Assembly: GCF_001890385.1 (NCBI RefSeq)
Contig: NZ_CP018221.1
Location: forward strand, 2,591,501-2,655,500
Direction: 5' to 3'
DNA length: 64,000 nt
Source of the DNA: Tardibacter chloracetimidivorans
GTDB lineage: Bacteria; Pseudomonadota; Alphaproteobacteria; Sphingomonadales; Sphingomonadaceae
The translations under genes and the position numbers were made by a program. The notes under the pieces are model-generated. The model had not been told where the DNA came from and ran no database searches. It saw only the letters and a program-made list of their open reading frames with translations. Below, one piece after another: positions 15,068 to 24,269 of the stretch; the first letter of the stretch is position 1, and the number at the start of each line of letters is the position of its first letter.

Positions 15068-17181
15068 ACGCAACGCCGATGCGCTTCCAGCAAGGCGACA
15101 CGCTCTCGATCCGGGACGATCAAGGTCAGGTGGCGCTGTGGTTGGTGATCGAGCGCAAGCGCCGTGGCTATCTGCTACGACCGCAGAGCGGCAGCGATGC
15201 GCGAACATGGAGCGACGATGAAATCGACATCGTCTATGGTGCCCGGCGGCTGACGCATCATCCTTGCAATGCGGACGGCCTGCCCAAGGCGATCGCCGAG
15301 ACGCTCGAAAAAACCTGGGAGTTCTGGCCCGAAGAAATCCGCCGCGAGGCCGAGCGCAGGGACACCTATGTACGCATGGTCGACGCCATCCGCGGCGAGC
15401 ATCCGACACTCATGGGCGCCTATGCCGCTGCCGCTGAGGCCGTGTTCGACGCGCATCATGAACAATGGGAACGCGAGGATGCCGCGCTTGCGGCCCGGAT
15501 GGCCGCGGAGCGGCGAAAAGGGAACGGCGTGCCGCGCCGCACCAAGGCAGCGACCCGGCCCAATCCCTATACAGTGCGGGCGTGGTATAGCGTATGGAGC
15601 CGGCACGGCCGGGATGTCCGGCTCCTGATTCCGCATTATCATCGACGCGGGGCACGCCAACCCCGCTATGCGCGCGAGGACGGCGATCACCCCGATACCT
15701 ACAAGCTCATGCGGCAGGCCGTGGAAGTCTGGTATCTGGGCATGCCGCGGCGTCGGAAGAACTATGCCTATCGCCGCTATGTCGATCTGTGCCGCGAACA
15801 AGATGTTCCTGCGGTCAGCGACCGCACCTTCCGGGTGTTTATCCGCGACAATTATACCGAGCGGCAGGAATATGAGCGTCGCTTCGGCCGGCGCGCCGCT
15901 TGGCTGAAGTTCGGCATCTTCGAGCGGCGGAGCCCGCCCGAACGGCCGCTCGAAGAAGTGGAGGTGGATCATTGTCTGATCGATCTGGTGGTGGTGCATC
16001 CGGAGAGCGGCCGCGCCTTGGGGCGGCCCTGGCTAACCGCGCTTCTCGATCGCGCCACCCGCATGATCGTAGGGGTGCATCTGAGCTTCGAGGCGCCGTC
16101 CTATGCCTCACTTCAGAGAGCGCTTGCGCATTCCTTATGGAAGAAGGATCTCTCCGGGCTCGCCCATATTGAGCATGACTGGCCGTGCCACGGCGTGCCC
16201 GAATGGCTGATCTGCGACAACGGCAAGGAGTTCCGGTCGCAATCGCTGCAGTCGGCCGCCAGGATGCTCGATATCGGCATCGTCAATCTGCCGGTGAAAA
16301 TGCCATGGTTGAAGGGCGCGGTCGAGCGCGTGTTCCAGACCATCGGCGTGCAGGTGTTCAGCCATGAGGAAGGGACGACATTGTCGCGGACCATGGATCT
16401 CTATGATCCGGTGGCGCGGGCGAGACTGTCGCTCGAGGATATGCGTAGTCGCATCCTCAAGTGGATCGTCGATGACTATCATCACAACGTCCACGATACG
16501 TTGAAATGCACGCCCTATGAGCGCTGGCGAGAACTCAGCGCGCTTTACCCGGTGCGCCCGGTTCCCGACTTCGACCATATTGTGCGGCTGACCGGAGAGA
16601 CCTTCTTCCGGCGCATCTCCAACATCGGCATCCAATATGAGGGACTGCTCTATGCTGATCGGGAAAAGCTCGAACCCCTGCTGGCGCGCCGCGGCGGGTT
16701 GGAGAAGGACTGGGAGTTACGCTACGATCCCTATGATCTGGGTGAGGTCTGGCTGCTCGACGACGAGCGCGGCGAATGGCTGATGATCCCGTGTGTCGAC
16801 CAGAGCATATCGCGGGGCGTCTCCAAATATCAGCACAAGATCCATCGTTCGATAGCAAAGCGAAGCCTGCCGAAAAATGCGCCGGTGACGGTCGCCGATC
16901 TCGAAGCGGCGCGCGGTCTTGCCGAACAGACGGCGGAAGAGCTGCAAAGCAAGGCGAGCAAAGTCCGCAGCAAGACGCGGGCGGCGCGGTACGAGACCGA
17001 CGGTCGCTACTTCACGCCGATCGAAGGCCAGAAACGACCGCCTGAAATACGAACGCAGGGACCGGCGGTAGAGACCGCACCACCTGTGGCGAAGCAGATA
17101 CCGGCGCCATCGCCGCCCATCGTAGATCTCGACGCGGACATCGAGGCTCTGGTTGCACAATGGTCGGACCCGAAGCGATGA
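15064..17181 (+). CDS. tnsB: TnsB-like DDE transposase
   Basis: A 705-residue transposase of the retroviral-integrase fold. The DDE residues are D302 (EEVEVDHCLIDLVV), D385 (WLICDNGKEF) and E421 (WLKGAVERVF), giving the classical D(83)D(35)E spacing. N-terminal residues 1-250 carry helix-turn-helix DNA-binding segments (RKNYAYRRYVDLCREQD, then TFRVFIRDN). The C-terminal tail after about residue 600 is basic and low-complexity and would contact TnsC, as in Tn7 and Tn5053 relatives. It would cut the 3' ends and catalyse strand transfer. It overlaps tnsA and tnsC by four bases each. Confidence 0.9.
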   Translation: MNATPMRFQQGDTLSIRDDQGQVALWLVIERKRRGYLLRPQSGSDARTWSDDEIDIVYGARRLTHHPCNADGLPKAIAETLEKTWEFWPEEIRREAERRDTYVRMVDAIRGEHPTLMGAYAAAAEAVFDAHHEQWEREDAALAARMAAERRKGNGVPRRTKAATRPNPYTVRAWYSVWSRHGRDVRLLIPHYHRRGARQPRYAREDGDHPDTYKLMRQAVEVWYLGMPRRRKNYAYRRYVDLCREQDVPAVSDRTFRVFIRDNYTERQEYERRFGRRAAWLKFGIFERRSPPERPLEEVEVDHCLIDLVVVHPESGRALGRPWLTALLDRATRMIVGVHLSFEAPSYASLQRALAHSLWKKDLSGLAHIEHDWPCHGVPEWLICDNGKEFRSQSLQSAARMLDIGIVNLPVKMPWLKGAVERVFQTIGVQVFSHEEGTTLSRTMDLYDPVARARLSLEDMRSRILKWIVDDYHHNVHDTLKCTPYERWRELSALYPVRPVPDFDHIVRLTGETFFRRISNIGIQYEGLLYADREKLEPLLARRGGLEKDWELRYDPYDLGEVWLLDDERGEWLMIPCVDQSISRGVSKYQHKIHRSIAKRSLPKNAPVTVADLEAARGLAEQTAEELQSKASKVRSKTRAARYETDGRYFTPIEGQKRPPEIRTQGPAVETAPPVAKQIPAPSPPIVDLDADIEALVAQWSDPKR

Positions 17182-18308
17182 CACATCTTCGCGCCGCGAA
17201 GTTATCGGCACGGCCAGCGGCACCCGACGCCGTGCTTGCGTTCGAGACCACGGTGATCCCACATTCGCGCCACACGGAAGCGAAGGCAGCGATCCGCGAG
17301 CTACATGGCCGATACCGCCCGCGCGAGGACAGCCGACGCTTCAAGGCCCGGGCCCTGCTCATCATCGGCTCTGCTGGGTCCGGCAAGACGACGGCGCTCG
17401 AGGACTATATGGCCGACTATCCCGACAGCGCGACTGAGGATGCCGATGTCCGCCGCATCGTTTACGTCGAAGCACCGGAACGGACGACGCGACGGGCGCT
17501 GGTGGGGGCGATCCTCGGCGCCTATGGCTATCGTGCGCGGGACCATTGGAACACCAGCGAGGTGATCGAGAAGATCGCCTTCTATGCCGAGGAGACGGGC
17601 ACCGAGATGATCTTCATCGATGAAGGGCATCACATGGTGAACGAGAATAATCCCGACATGACGGCGGAAGTGACCGAGTTCATCAAGTCTTTGCTCAACC
17701 GTGTGAAAGTCCAGATCGTGATCGCGGGTCTTCCCCGGCTGCTCGACATCTCCGTCCCGGGCGAGAAGACGATGCAACTGCGCCGTCGGTTGCAACCGAC
17801 GATCATCCTCAAGCCCTATGACTGGGCGACCCGGAGCGGTCGCACGATGTTCTCTGGCGTGCTCGGCGTCATGGAAAAGATGATGGGGTTGCCGGATGCG
17901 TCCGGCCTCGCGAAGCACGAGATGGCGAAACGCATCTATGTTGCAACGGGCGGCGAGATCGGGATCGTCTCCAAATATCTGAGCGAGGCCCTGAGCGTGG
18001 CACTGGCGATCGGCCAGCGGTCGATCGATCTGAACCTGTTGGGAGAGGTTCACGCGGGCTGGCATCCGATTTATGAGCCCGACGTCAGGGATATGCTCGA
18101 CTTCGATGCGATCCTTGAGGATGAACCGTCAGTTCCGAGCGGCGGCCCGGCCCGCTATGACAACCCCTTCCTGTGTTCGGCCGAACGCCTGCGCGAAATC
18201 TGGCTGCGCGACTCTGTGCCTCCGTCGCCCAAAAACATGAGCCGCGTCACAAAGCTGCGCGGAAGGGGCGCGCAACCCCTGCGGCCCTTCGTGCGCGAGG
18301 GATTATGA
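17178..18308 (+). CDS. tnsC: TnsC/TniB-like AAA+ transposition regulator
   Basis: A 376-residue AAA+ ATPase that would couple target recognition by TniQ to the transposase. Walker A is GSAGSGKTTA with K70, and Walker B is MIFIDEGHH with D148-E149. IVIAGLPRLL (near residue 180) is the sensor-1 region, and the segment MQLRRRLQPTIILKPYDW follows as in TniB. The ATG at 17178 overlaps the tnsB stop (ATGA), so it is preferred over the one at 17160. The C-terminal 60 residues are Pro/Arg-rich. Confidence 0.9.
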   Translation: MTHLRAAKLSARPAAPDAVLAFETTVIPHSRHTEAKAAIRELHGRYRPREDSRRFKARALLIIGSAGSGKTTALEDYMADYPDSATEDADVRRIVYVEAPERTTRRALVGAILGAYGYRARDHWNTSEVIEKIAFYAEETGTEMIFIDEGHHMVNENNPDMTAEVTEFIKSLLNRVKVQIVIAGLPRLLDISVPGEKTMQLRRRLQPTIILKPYDWATRSGRTMFSGVLGVMEKMMGLPDASGLAKHEMAKRIYVATGGEIGIVSKYLSEALSVALAIGQRSIDLNLLGEVHAGWHPIYEPDVRDMLDFDAILEDEPSVPSGGPARYDNPFLCSAERLREIWLRDSVPPSPKNMSRVTKLRGRGAQPLRPFVREGL

Positions 18309-20212
18309 CAGCATCGGCAACTCGACTTGCGTTGCGGGTGCGGCCGGCAGCGTTCGAGCCAGGCTGGGCACTGTTCAACCGCCTTGCCTTGCGGCATGGC
18401 TGTGAAACCCGGCTGGAATTTGCGCGTCAAGTGCCGCTGGTCGATCGGACCGACTTCGTTCGGGATATGGAGCGTGGGCGACGCTTTCACGATATCGCGC
18501 GGCTCAGCGGCGTCCCGCTCGAAACATTGCTTCGTAACTCGATAATGCAGACCGAGGGTGGGAGCGCCCTTGTAGGTGAGCTTGTGAGCCGCAGCGGCAA
18601 TATCAGTTATAGTTGTCACTTCGCCCGTATCTGCCCGGACTGCATGCGATCGGATATCGAGCAGGGTCACGGGCCGGTCGCCTGTCGGCCGTGGCGGCGC
18701 TCCTGGTGGGATCTGGCGAAGGTATCGAGTTGTCCTCATCATGGTCGAGCACTGCTGGCGATATGTCCTGCCTGTCGGCACGCGTTCCGCCGTTCGAACC
18801 TGTCACCAGCGCGTTGCACGTGTGGGCACGATCTGACGCAGGAATGTACTGAAGCGATCACGTCGGACGGCAGGATCGGCGATGCCTATCTTGTCGGCAG
18901 GCTTGGTGATGGCCCCCGCATCTCCCACGCATTCCTCGACAGCCTGGCGTTCGCGGACGCCGCCGAGATCATGCAATGGGTGGGCTCGGTCGCACGCTGG
19001 GGCAGATTAATCGTCAGCTGGCGCCGGCAGGAGCCTGCGGAGCGTGCCCGCACCATGACGGCGGGCTTTGCGGTCTGCGAGGACTTCCCCGACCAGTTCG
19101 AAAAGATGCTGGACGGGATGCTGGCAGCATGTCCGCTCAAGCGTCTGACGCCCGTGGGTGTCTATGGGCGTCTGCAATACTGGCTCGGTCTGTCCACCAA
19201 TCCGGCTCTCGACCCAATCCGGGAGACCCTCAAGAATCATGTGGTGAAGAATGTGCCGATAACAGCAGGCACGATGTTGTTCCGCCAACCCGCAACAGAA
19301 GGCGATCTCACCACGCTAGGCGGTCTGGCGAAGCTCTGCGGCGTATCCGCTGAACGTATCGCGACCGTAGCTGCGGCATTGAGGCTGATCGACTCGCTGC
19401 CCAGCAACGCCCGGGGTATGGTCGTGCCGAAATCCCTCGAGGGGCCGTTGACGGCCTTCTTCCGCGAATCCTGTTCTCCCGAGGACGCACGGCGTTATCT
19501 TGGCGTCGGTCTCGGCCTATTCAAGGCGCTCATAGCGCGACACTATCTTCCCCGCGCCTTCCCGCTTGGTGGAGCGTCGATCCCGGCGCAGTATCGTCTG
19601 GCAGATCTCGACCGCTTCCTTACTGCTTTGCACGGCGATGCGCCCTTCGTCACAGCGCCGCCGCCAGGCAGCGAGACGATCCTGCGGGCCGTGCGCATCT
19701 GTTATCGGTCCTCGGAGACAATTATCGGCGGGCTGCTGTGTGGCCAGATCAAAGCTACGGGCCGCTTGCGCTGTGAACGGGGCATTGCGCAGATACTGGT
19801 CGATACCGACGCGGTGATCGCCGGCCTCGAATATGAGGACGATCCGATGTTTATGCTCATGGCGCAAGCTGCGCGGCACCTCGCCGTGACCATCCCAACG
19901 GTTGCAAGGCTCAAGCAAATGGGATGGCTGACAATCGACAGGAAACAGACGCCGCTCAGGATCATGCCCGCCTTGCGGCGAGCAGAGGTCGAAGCGTTCG
20001 GCGCGCGCTTCGTCAGCGCTGCCGAGTTAGCGCGTATCCCCAGGAAAGCTACCCATGCCGTCAGGGTTCATCACCATCTGCGAAATGCCGGCCTAGTGCC
20101 GGCGATCGCTGGAAGCCGAAAGCTGCAGCCCTTCTATGACCGCGAGAGCGCAGAAAAAGTGATCCGTGGGGTCTATCGTGATCGGTTGCCCGAAACGACT
20201 GCAGCAATGTGA
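18305..20212 (+). CDS. tniQ: TniQ-family target-selection protein
   Basis: A 635-residue TniQ/TnsD-like protein. The N-terminal TniQ domain shows FEPGWALFNRLALRHG and FARICPDCMRSD, then SSCPHHGRALLAICPACR, with the CxxC and CxxH zinc ligands followed by a CTCG pair. The C-terminal 350 residues contain several helix-turn-helix-like repeats (LTTLGGLAKLCGVSAERIAT, AVTIPTVARLKQMGWLTI, ELARIPRKATHAVRVHHHL), suggesting sequence-specific DNA binding as in TnsD. Only one such gene is present, so it probably chooses the target alone. The start at 18305 overlaps the tnsC stop (ATGA). Confidence 0.85.
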   Translation: MTASATRLALRVRPAAFEPGWALFNRLALRHGCETRLEFARQVPLVDRTDFVRDMERGRRFHDIARLSGVPLETLLRNSIMQTEGGSALVGELVSRSGNISYSCHFARICPDCMRSDIEQGHGPVACRPWRRSWWDLAKVSSCPHHGRALLAICPACRHAFRRSNLSPARCTCGHDLTQECTEAITSDGRIGDAYLVGRLGDGPRISHAFLDSLAFADAAEIMQWVGSVARWGRLIVSWRRQEPAERARTMTAGFAVCEDFPDQFEKMLDGMLAACPLKRLTPVGVYGRLQYWLGLSTNPALDPIRETLKNHVVKNVPITAGTMLFRQPATEGDLTTLGGLAKLCGVSAERIATVAAALRLIDSLPSNARGMVVPKSLEGPLTAFFRESCSPEDARRYLGVGLGLFKALIARHYLPRAFPLGGASIPAQYRLADLDRFLTALHGDAPFVTAPPPGSETILRAVRICYRSSETIIGGLLCGQIKATGRLRCERGIAQILVDTDAVIAGLEYEDDPMFMLMAQAARHLAVTIPTVARLKQMGWLTIDRKQTPLRIMPALRRAEVEAFGARFVSAAELARIPRKATHAVRVHHHLRNAGLVPAIAGSRKLQPFYDRESAEKVIRGVYRDRLPETTAAM

Positions 20213-22656
20213 ACGGATCTGCCGGCACGGATGAGGTGGCGCGGCTGCGGGCCCGGCTCAAGGCGCTGGATGACGAGCGGGCAGCGGTGATCGCAGCGCT
20301 GGACGCCGTCGCGACGCAAAAATCGACCGAGCACCGAAAAGCTGACGCGATCTCCCTATTCTCCGACGCTCCGGTGACCGCGACATCGCCGACAGATAAG
20401 AAGGTCGCGTTGTTCCGCAGGTTGTTCGCCGGTCGCGAGGATGTCTTCCCACTGCGCTGGGACAATCGCAAGACCGGGCGCGGTGGCTATGCACCCGCCT
20501 GCGGCAATGAGTGGAAACGCGGACTCTGCGACAAGCCGCAGGTCAAATGCGGCCAGTGCGCACACCAGGCGTTCCTGCCCGTGACGGACGAGGTGATCGA
20601 CAAACATCTGCGTGGGCGGGCGTTATCGCGATCGGATGCCGGCGACTTTGTGGCGGGCGTTTACCCGCTGCTTGCGGACGAGAGCTGCCGATTCCTCGCG
20701 GCCGACTTTGACAAGGCGAACTGGGCCGAAGACGCGCTCGCCATGATGGAAACCTGCCGCCTGCGAGGGGTGCCCGCCGCGCTCGAGCGATCCCGATCCG
20801 GCAATGGCGGCCATGTCTGGATCTTCTTCGCCGACGCCGTGCCGGCACGAACCGCCCGCGCGCTGGGCGCATCGCTATTGACCGACACGATGGAGCGGCG
20901 TCCGGAGATCGGGTTCGGCTCCTATGATCGCTTCTTCCCGAGCCAAGACACCATGCCGCTCGGCGGGTTCGGCAATCTGATCGCGCTGCCGCTGCAGGGG
21001 CACGCCCGCAGGCGGGGAAACAGCCTGTTCGTGGATGAGCAGTTGCGCCCCTATCCCGATCAATGGGCGTTCCTGTCTTCGCTGTCGCAGCTGGATGTGC
21101 ACGACGCCGCGCGCATGGTGGCCGACGCGGAAATGCGCGGGCGGGTGCTGGGTGTTCGGATACCGGTGGATGACGAGCATGCCGCCGAGCCCTGGCGGAT
21201 GACACCGTCACGGCGGCCGCCCTTGTTGCCTGTGGCCGAACCGCTGTCTGGAACACTCGATATCGTGCTGGGCGATCAGGTCTACATCGACCGGACTGGG
21301 TTGCCGGCGGCGCTAACCGCGCAAATCGTCAGGCTCGCGGCGTTCCAGAATCCTGAGTTCTATCGGGCGCAGGCCATGCGCCTGCCGACGTTCGGCAAGC
21401 CGAGGATCATCTCCTGCGCGGAGCTTCACCAGAAACATATCGGGGTGCCGCGAGGATGCCTTGACGAACTGGTCGCGCTTATAGCTGCTCACGGAAGCAC
21501 TGTCAGGATCGACGACCAGCGAATGGCAGGGACTCCGCTCCCGGACGGTCTGTCGTTCCAGGGTGATCTCGAAGAACCCCAGCAAAAGGCGGTCGACGCG
21601 CTCGATCCGCATGATGACGGGGTGCTGGCCGCGACAACGGCGTTCGGCAAGACGGTGGTAGCCGCACACCTCATCGCAAAACGGCAGGTCAATGCACTCG
21701 TGCTCGTCCATCGCAAGGAGTTGCTCAGCCAATGGGTCGAACGGTTGCGAACGTTCCTTGATATCGATCCGAAGCTGATCGGCACAATCGGCGGTGGCAA
21801 GCGGAAGCCTACAGGCGTGATCGACGTGGCGCTGATACAGAGCCTCGTAAGGCGCGGCGAGGTCTCGGATCTGGTTGGCGACTATGGTCACCTCATCGTC
21901 GATGAATGCCATCACCTGTCCGCAGCGAGCTTCGAACTTGTAGCCCGGCGCGCCAAGGCCAGGTTCGTGCTCGGCCTCTCCGCCACGGTTGCGCGCAAGG
22001 ATGGGCATCAGCCGATCATCTTCATGCAGTGCGGCCCGATCCGCTATCGGGTGGATGCGCGAACCCAGGCTGCCCGCCGCGGGATCGCCCATCGCACACG
22101 GCAACGGCGCACGGCCTTCCGGCTGCCGCAGACGCTCGCCATCATGGACCGACCGCCGATGCCCGCGGTTTATGCGGCGCTGGCGCAGGACGAGGCCCGA
22201 AACGATCTTATCTTCGATGACGTGCTGCGTGCCCTAGAGGCGAAGCGGTCGCCGATAATCCTGACAGAGCGCAAGGACCATCTCGAGTATCTGCAGGGCC
22301 GGTTATCCCGGTTCGTGCGGAACCTGGTGGTGTTGCGGGGTGGAATGAGCGCGGCGGAACGCAAGGTAGCGGACGCCGCACTGCGTGTGCCTGACAGCGA
22401 GGAGCGGCTCATCCTCGCAACCGGCCGCTACATCGGCGAAGGGTTCGATGACGACCGTCTCGACACGCTGTTCCTGACCATGCCGATCTCCTGGAAAGGG
22501 ACGCTCGCCCAGTATGTAGGGCGCCTGCATCGCCGGCACGCGGGGAAAACCGACGTGCTCGTCTATGACTATGCCGATGATGCGGTCCCGATGCTCTCGC
22601 GCATGGCCGCCAAGCGCCACGCCGGATATCGCGCGCTCGGCTACAGCATCGAATAA
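20209..22656 (+). CDS. AEP-type primase fused to SF2 helicase (TOTE-like)
   Basis: An 815-residue two-domain protein. Residues about 60-300 resemble an archaeo-eukaryotic primase: the metal-binding DFD (D166, D168) in FLAADFDKANW, then SGNGGHVWIFF with H202 and the later GSYDRFFPSQD and GNLIALPLQG segments. Residues about 440-815 form an SF2 helicase: TTAFGKT (K481), LIVDECHHL (D565), LGLSATVARKDG and a motif VI QYVGRLHRRHAGK. A Cys cluster (RGLCDKPQVKCGQCAH) precedes the primase motifs. This domain order is that of proteins annotated as TOTE conflict-system primases. The start is a GTG overlapping the tniQ stop. It is the last gene of the transposon operon, with no usual Tn7 counterpart. Confidence 0.8.
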   Translation: MNGSAGTDEVARLRARLKALDDERAAVIAALDAVATQKSTEHRKADAISLFSDAPVTATSPTDKKVALFRRLFAGREDVFPLRWDNRKTGRGGYAPACGNEWKRGLCDKPQVKCGQCAHQAFLPVTDEVIDKHLRGRALSRSDAGDFVAGVYPLLADESCRFLAADFDKANWAEDALAMMETCRLRGVPAALERSRSGNGGHVWIFFADAVPARTARALGASLLTDTMERRPEIGFGSYDRFFPSQDTMPLGGFGNLIALPLQGHARRRGNSLFVDEQLRPYPDQWAFLSSLSQLDVHDAARMVADAEMRGRVLGVRIPVDDEHAAEPWRMTPSRRPPLLPVAEPLSGTLDIVLGDQVYIDRTGLPAALTAQIVRLAAFQNPEFYRAQAMRLPTFGKPRIISCAELHQKHIGVPRGCLDELVALIAAHGSTVRIDDQRMAGTPLPDGLSFQGDLEEPQQKAVDALDPHDDGVLAATTAFGKTVVAAHLIAKRQVNALVLVHRKELLSQWVERLRTFLDIDPKLIGTIGGGKRKPTGVIDVALIQSLVRRGEVSDLVGDYGHLIVDECHHLSAASFELVARRAKARFVLGLSATVARKDGHQPIIFMQCGPIRYRVDARTQAARRGIAHRTRQRRTAFRLPQTLAIMDRPPMPAVYAALAQDEARNDLIFDDVLRALEAKRSPIILTERKDHLEYLQGRLSRFVRNLVVLRGGMSAAERKVADAALRVPDSEERLILATGRYIGEGFDDDRLDTLFLTMPISWKGTLAQYVGRLHRRHAGKTDVLVYDYADDAVPMLSRMAAKRHAGYRALGYSIE

Positions 22657-22670
22657 CCTATGGCGGAATC

Positions 22671-22797
22671 AATTATCGATTCTCGGAAGCCACCGGCGAA
22701 TCGAGAACCGATTCTGCAGATGAGATTAATGGTTCTCGACGGCCGCTGGATGCCGCCTTCAACCGCCAGCGCCATATGAGATTATCGATTCTCCACA
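22671..22797 (+). repeat. Transposon right end with repeated transposase-binding-like sites
   Basis: The motif ATTATCGATTCTC recurs: 22672 (ATTATCGATTCTCGG), 22725 (ATTAATGGTTCTCGA) and 22781 (ATTATCGATTCTCCA, at the outer end), spaced 53-56 bases. A fourth copy in inverse orientation overlaps 22698-22715 (GAATCGAGAACCGATTCT). The left end has one clear relative, CGGAACCGATTAG near 14301. Arrays of short repeats asymmetrically distributed between ends are typical of TnsB-binding sites in Tn7-like elements. Confidence 0.65.
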
Positions 22798-22902
22798 GAG
22801 CAGGGCCGTGGAGTCCACGCCGATACCATAGGCGAGGACGACCGGCGGCGGCGCGCACACCATGATGGTGTCGACCGGCCTCGGCGTGGCAGAGGTGATC
22901 AT
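22798..22902 (-). pseudogene. PP-loop (PAPS-reductase-like) protein, N-terminal part
   Basis: The first 35 codons of the gene whose remainder is at 13445-14287. The protein begins MITSATPRPVDTIMVC and contains the PP-loop VVLAYGIGVDSTALL, where GIGVDS is a variant of the usual SGGxDS. The frame ends at the transposon. Rejoining across the GAGCAG duplication is in frame. The fragment alone cannot be functional. Confidence 0.8.
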
Positions 22903-23030
22903 AGGGGCCTCGGGCTTGAACGCGGCTGAATGCCGCCAAACTCAAGGCCCCCCTCCCCTCGCTTGTCCGATGCGACATCGCCGGAGAGGCGGGTGTCTTC
23001 GGGCCGCCTCTCGAAAGCGGGTCTCGCCAG

Positions 23031-23435
23031 TTATCCGGCGGCCGTGTCGTGCTGGGGTGCCGGGACGGTCGGTTCGCCCATCAGGATCACGGCGATCGAG
23101 GGCTTGTCGTCGGGTCCGAGCCTGCGGCTGTCGAAGACGTTCCGGCCGCCCAGGCCGATCGTCAGCATGTCGAAGGTCGGTGACGTACCGCCGTTCGCGT
23201 TGGCGATGCGTGTCCCGTTGTCGTGATATTGGATGTCGACGAAGCTTGGCGGGGAGCCGCGCTTGTATTCGCCGAAGAAGAACGTGATCCGACGACCGTC
23301 GGTGGTTTTGGCGCTGATCGTGAAGTTGCCGTCGGGGATGTCGATCGGAAGCGTCGGCACGTCGTTGAAGCGGGCGAAGCCGATGCTTTCGGCATCGGCC
23401 GCGGTTATGACGGGCAGCTGCGTGATGTCAGCCAT
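23031..23435 (-). CDS. Hypothetical beta-rich protein (134 aa)
   Basis: A 134-residue protein, MADITQLPVITAADAESIGF onward, with predicted beta strands (NFTISAKTTDGRRITFFFGE) and a short C-terminal acidic or Pro tail. The family is not recognised. It overlaps the Mom-like gene upstream by eight bases and is followed by the PP-loop gene, so the three form one transcription unit. An interaction with the Mom-like protein is plausible by position but unproven. Confidence 0.65.
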   Translation of the reverse strand: MADITQLPVITAADAESIGFARFNDVPTLPIDIPDGNFTISAKTTDGRRITFFFGEYKRGSPPSFVDIQYHDNGTRIANANGGTSPTFDMLTIGLGGRNVFDSRRLGPDDKPSIAVILMGEPTVPAPQHDTAAG

Positions 23436-24252
23436 GGAGGGTCTCCTGATCGCGCCAAATGAGCGGAAGCAGCGCGTTTCGCGGCGGAAGGGCCTTGGGA
23501 TACGGCAGGCGCGGAAGGGTGCGGCCGCGGCGGCGGGCCTCGCGCGTCAGCTCGAAGCAATAGGCGAACAGCCCAGCCTGCTGATGCGTGACGAGATGGC
23601 GCTCGCGCTGGAGCCGCCACAACCAGCTTCGCGGCTCCTCGCCGATACGCGGCCTCGGGACCCCCAGCGAGACGAGCTGATCGATTGCGCCGGCTTGGCC
23701 CTGCTCGCCCAGGCGGATCTTGGACAGCGTGCGCCCCGAGATCGTGATGTTGCCGACCCGAAGGACCGATCGCGGCTTCGTGACTGCGCGGTGGGCGGCC
23801 GAGAGCGCACAATAGACGCGGCCGATATGCCCCGCCCCTGGATCGCTGTACGACACCACCGCCTCGATCCCAGGCCGTTCCCGGCGCAGGTGGCGAAAGG
23901 CCCGCGCGACGAAGAAGCTCTCGCCGTTCTGCGGCACGGCGTCGGTCAGAATGAGGCGCGCGAGAACGCAGCCGCGGCGAGGATCGTCAAACCCGGTGTG
24001 GCGCGAGACGACGGCGCTGGTGGTCGGAACGGCGAAAACGGCAACGCCTTCGAGCGCGCCCTTGCGCGCGAACAGCCCCACCGCGAGCTGCGCGGCCGGA
24101 TAGCGGGGCAGATAATGGTGCTGCGCGATGAAGGCGCGCGCGGCGGCGTGATCGATGACGTCGACGCTGTAGGCGCCGGGATCGATCAGCGTGAGATCGC
24201 GCGCCCACAGAGCGCGCCGTTCGCGCCAGCGCTGGCTGCGGTCGGTCTGCAT
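23428..24252 (-). CDS. Mom-like DNA modification protein
   Basis: A 274-residue protein with a GNAT-like acyltransferase core resembling phage Mu Mom, which converts adenine in DNA to a carbamoylmethyl form that resists many restriction enzymes. Supporting segments are AFIAQHHYLPRYPAAQLAVG at residues 40-60, VAVFAVPTTSAVV, RLILTDAVPQNGESFFVARA and IEAVVSYSDPGAGHIG. The N and C termini are basic. In mobile elements such proteins would protect the DNA from host restriction during entry. The assignment is by motif resemblance only. A generic acetyltransferase is the alternative. Confidence 0.7.
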   Translation of the reverse strand: MQTDRSQRWRERRALWARDLTLIDPGAYSVDVIDHAAARAFIAQHHYLPRYPAAQLAVGLFARKGALEGVAVFAVPTTSAVVSRHTGFDDPRRGCVLARLILTDAVPQNGESFFVARAFRHLRRERPGIEAVVSYSDPGAGHIGRVYCALSAAHRAVTKPRSVLRVGNITISGRTLSKIRLGEQGQAGAIDQLVSLGVPRPRIGEEPRSWLWRLQRERHLVTHQQAGLFAYCFELTREARRRGRTLPRLPYPKALPPRNALLPLIWRDQETLHG

Positions 24253-24269
24253 GGGACGTGGTCCGTGGG

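Larger units (their letters stand above)
14294..22797 (+). mobile_element. Tn7-like transposon encoding TnsA, TnsB, TnsC, TniQ and a primase-helicase
   Basis: An 8.5 kb insertion in the PP-loop gene. The host sequence GAGCAG is present on both sides (14288-14293 and 22798-22803), consistent with a 5-6 bp target duplication. Tn7-family elements make 5 bp. The ends are imperfectly inverted: CTGAGCGGAACCGATTA at 14296-14312 corresponds to TGTGGAGAATCGATAATC read inward from 22797. The left terminal trinucleotide is not the TGT expected of Tn7-like ends, so the exact left boundary is uncertain by 1-3 bases. Five plus-strand genes with ATGA or GTGA overlaps fill the element. There is no cargo outside this operon and no Cas gene. 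Confidence 0.85.

Noticed and set aside
15175-15999. Minus-strand frames inside tnsA and tnsB
   Set aside because: TnsB has an exact DDE spacing on the plus strand. The antisense frames have no domain.
14294-22797. CRISPR-associated transposon
   Set aside because: TniQ is present, but no cas gene, repeat array or crRNA-like sequence was found, and the right-end repeats are short transposase-type sites.
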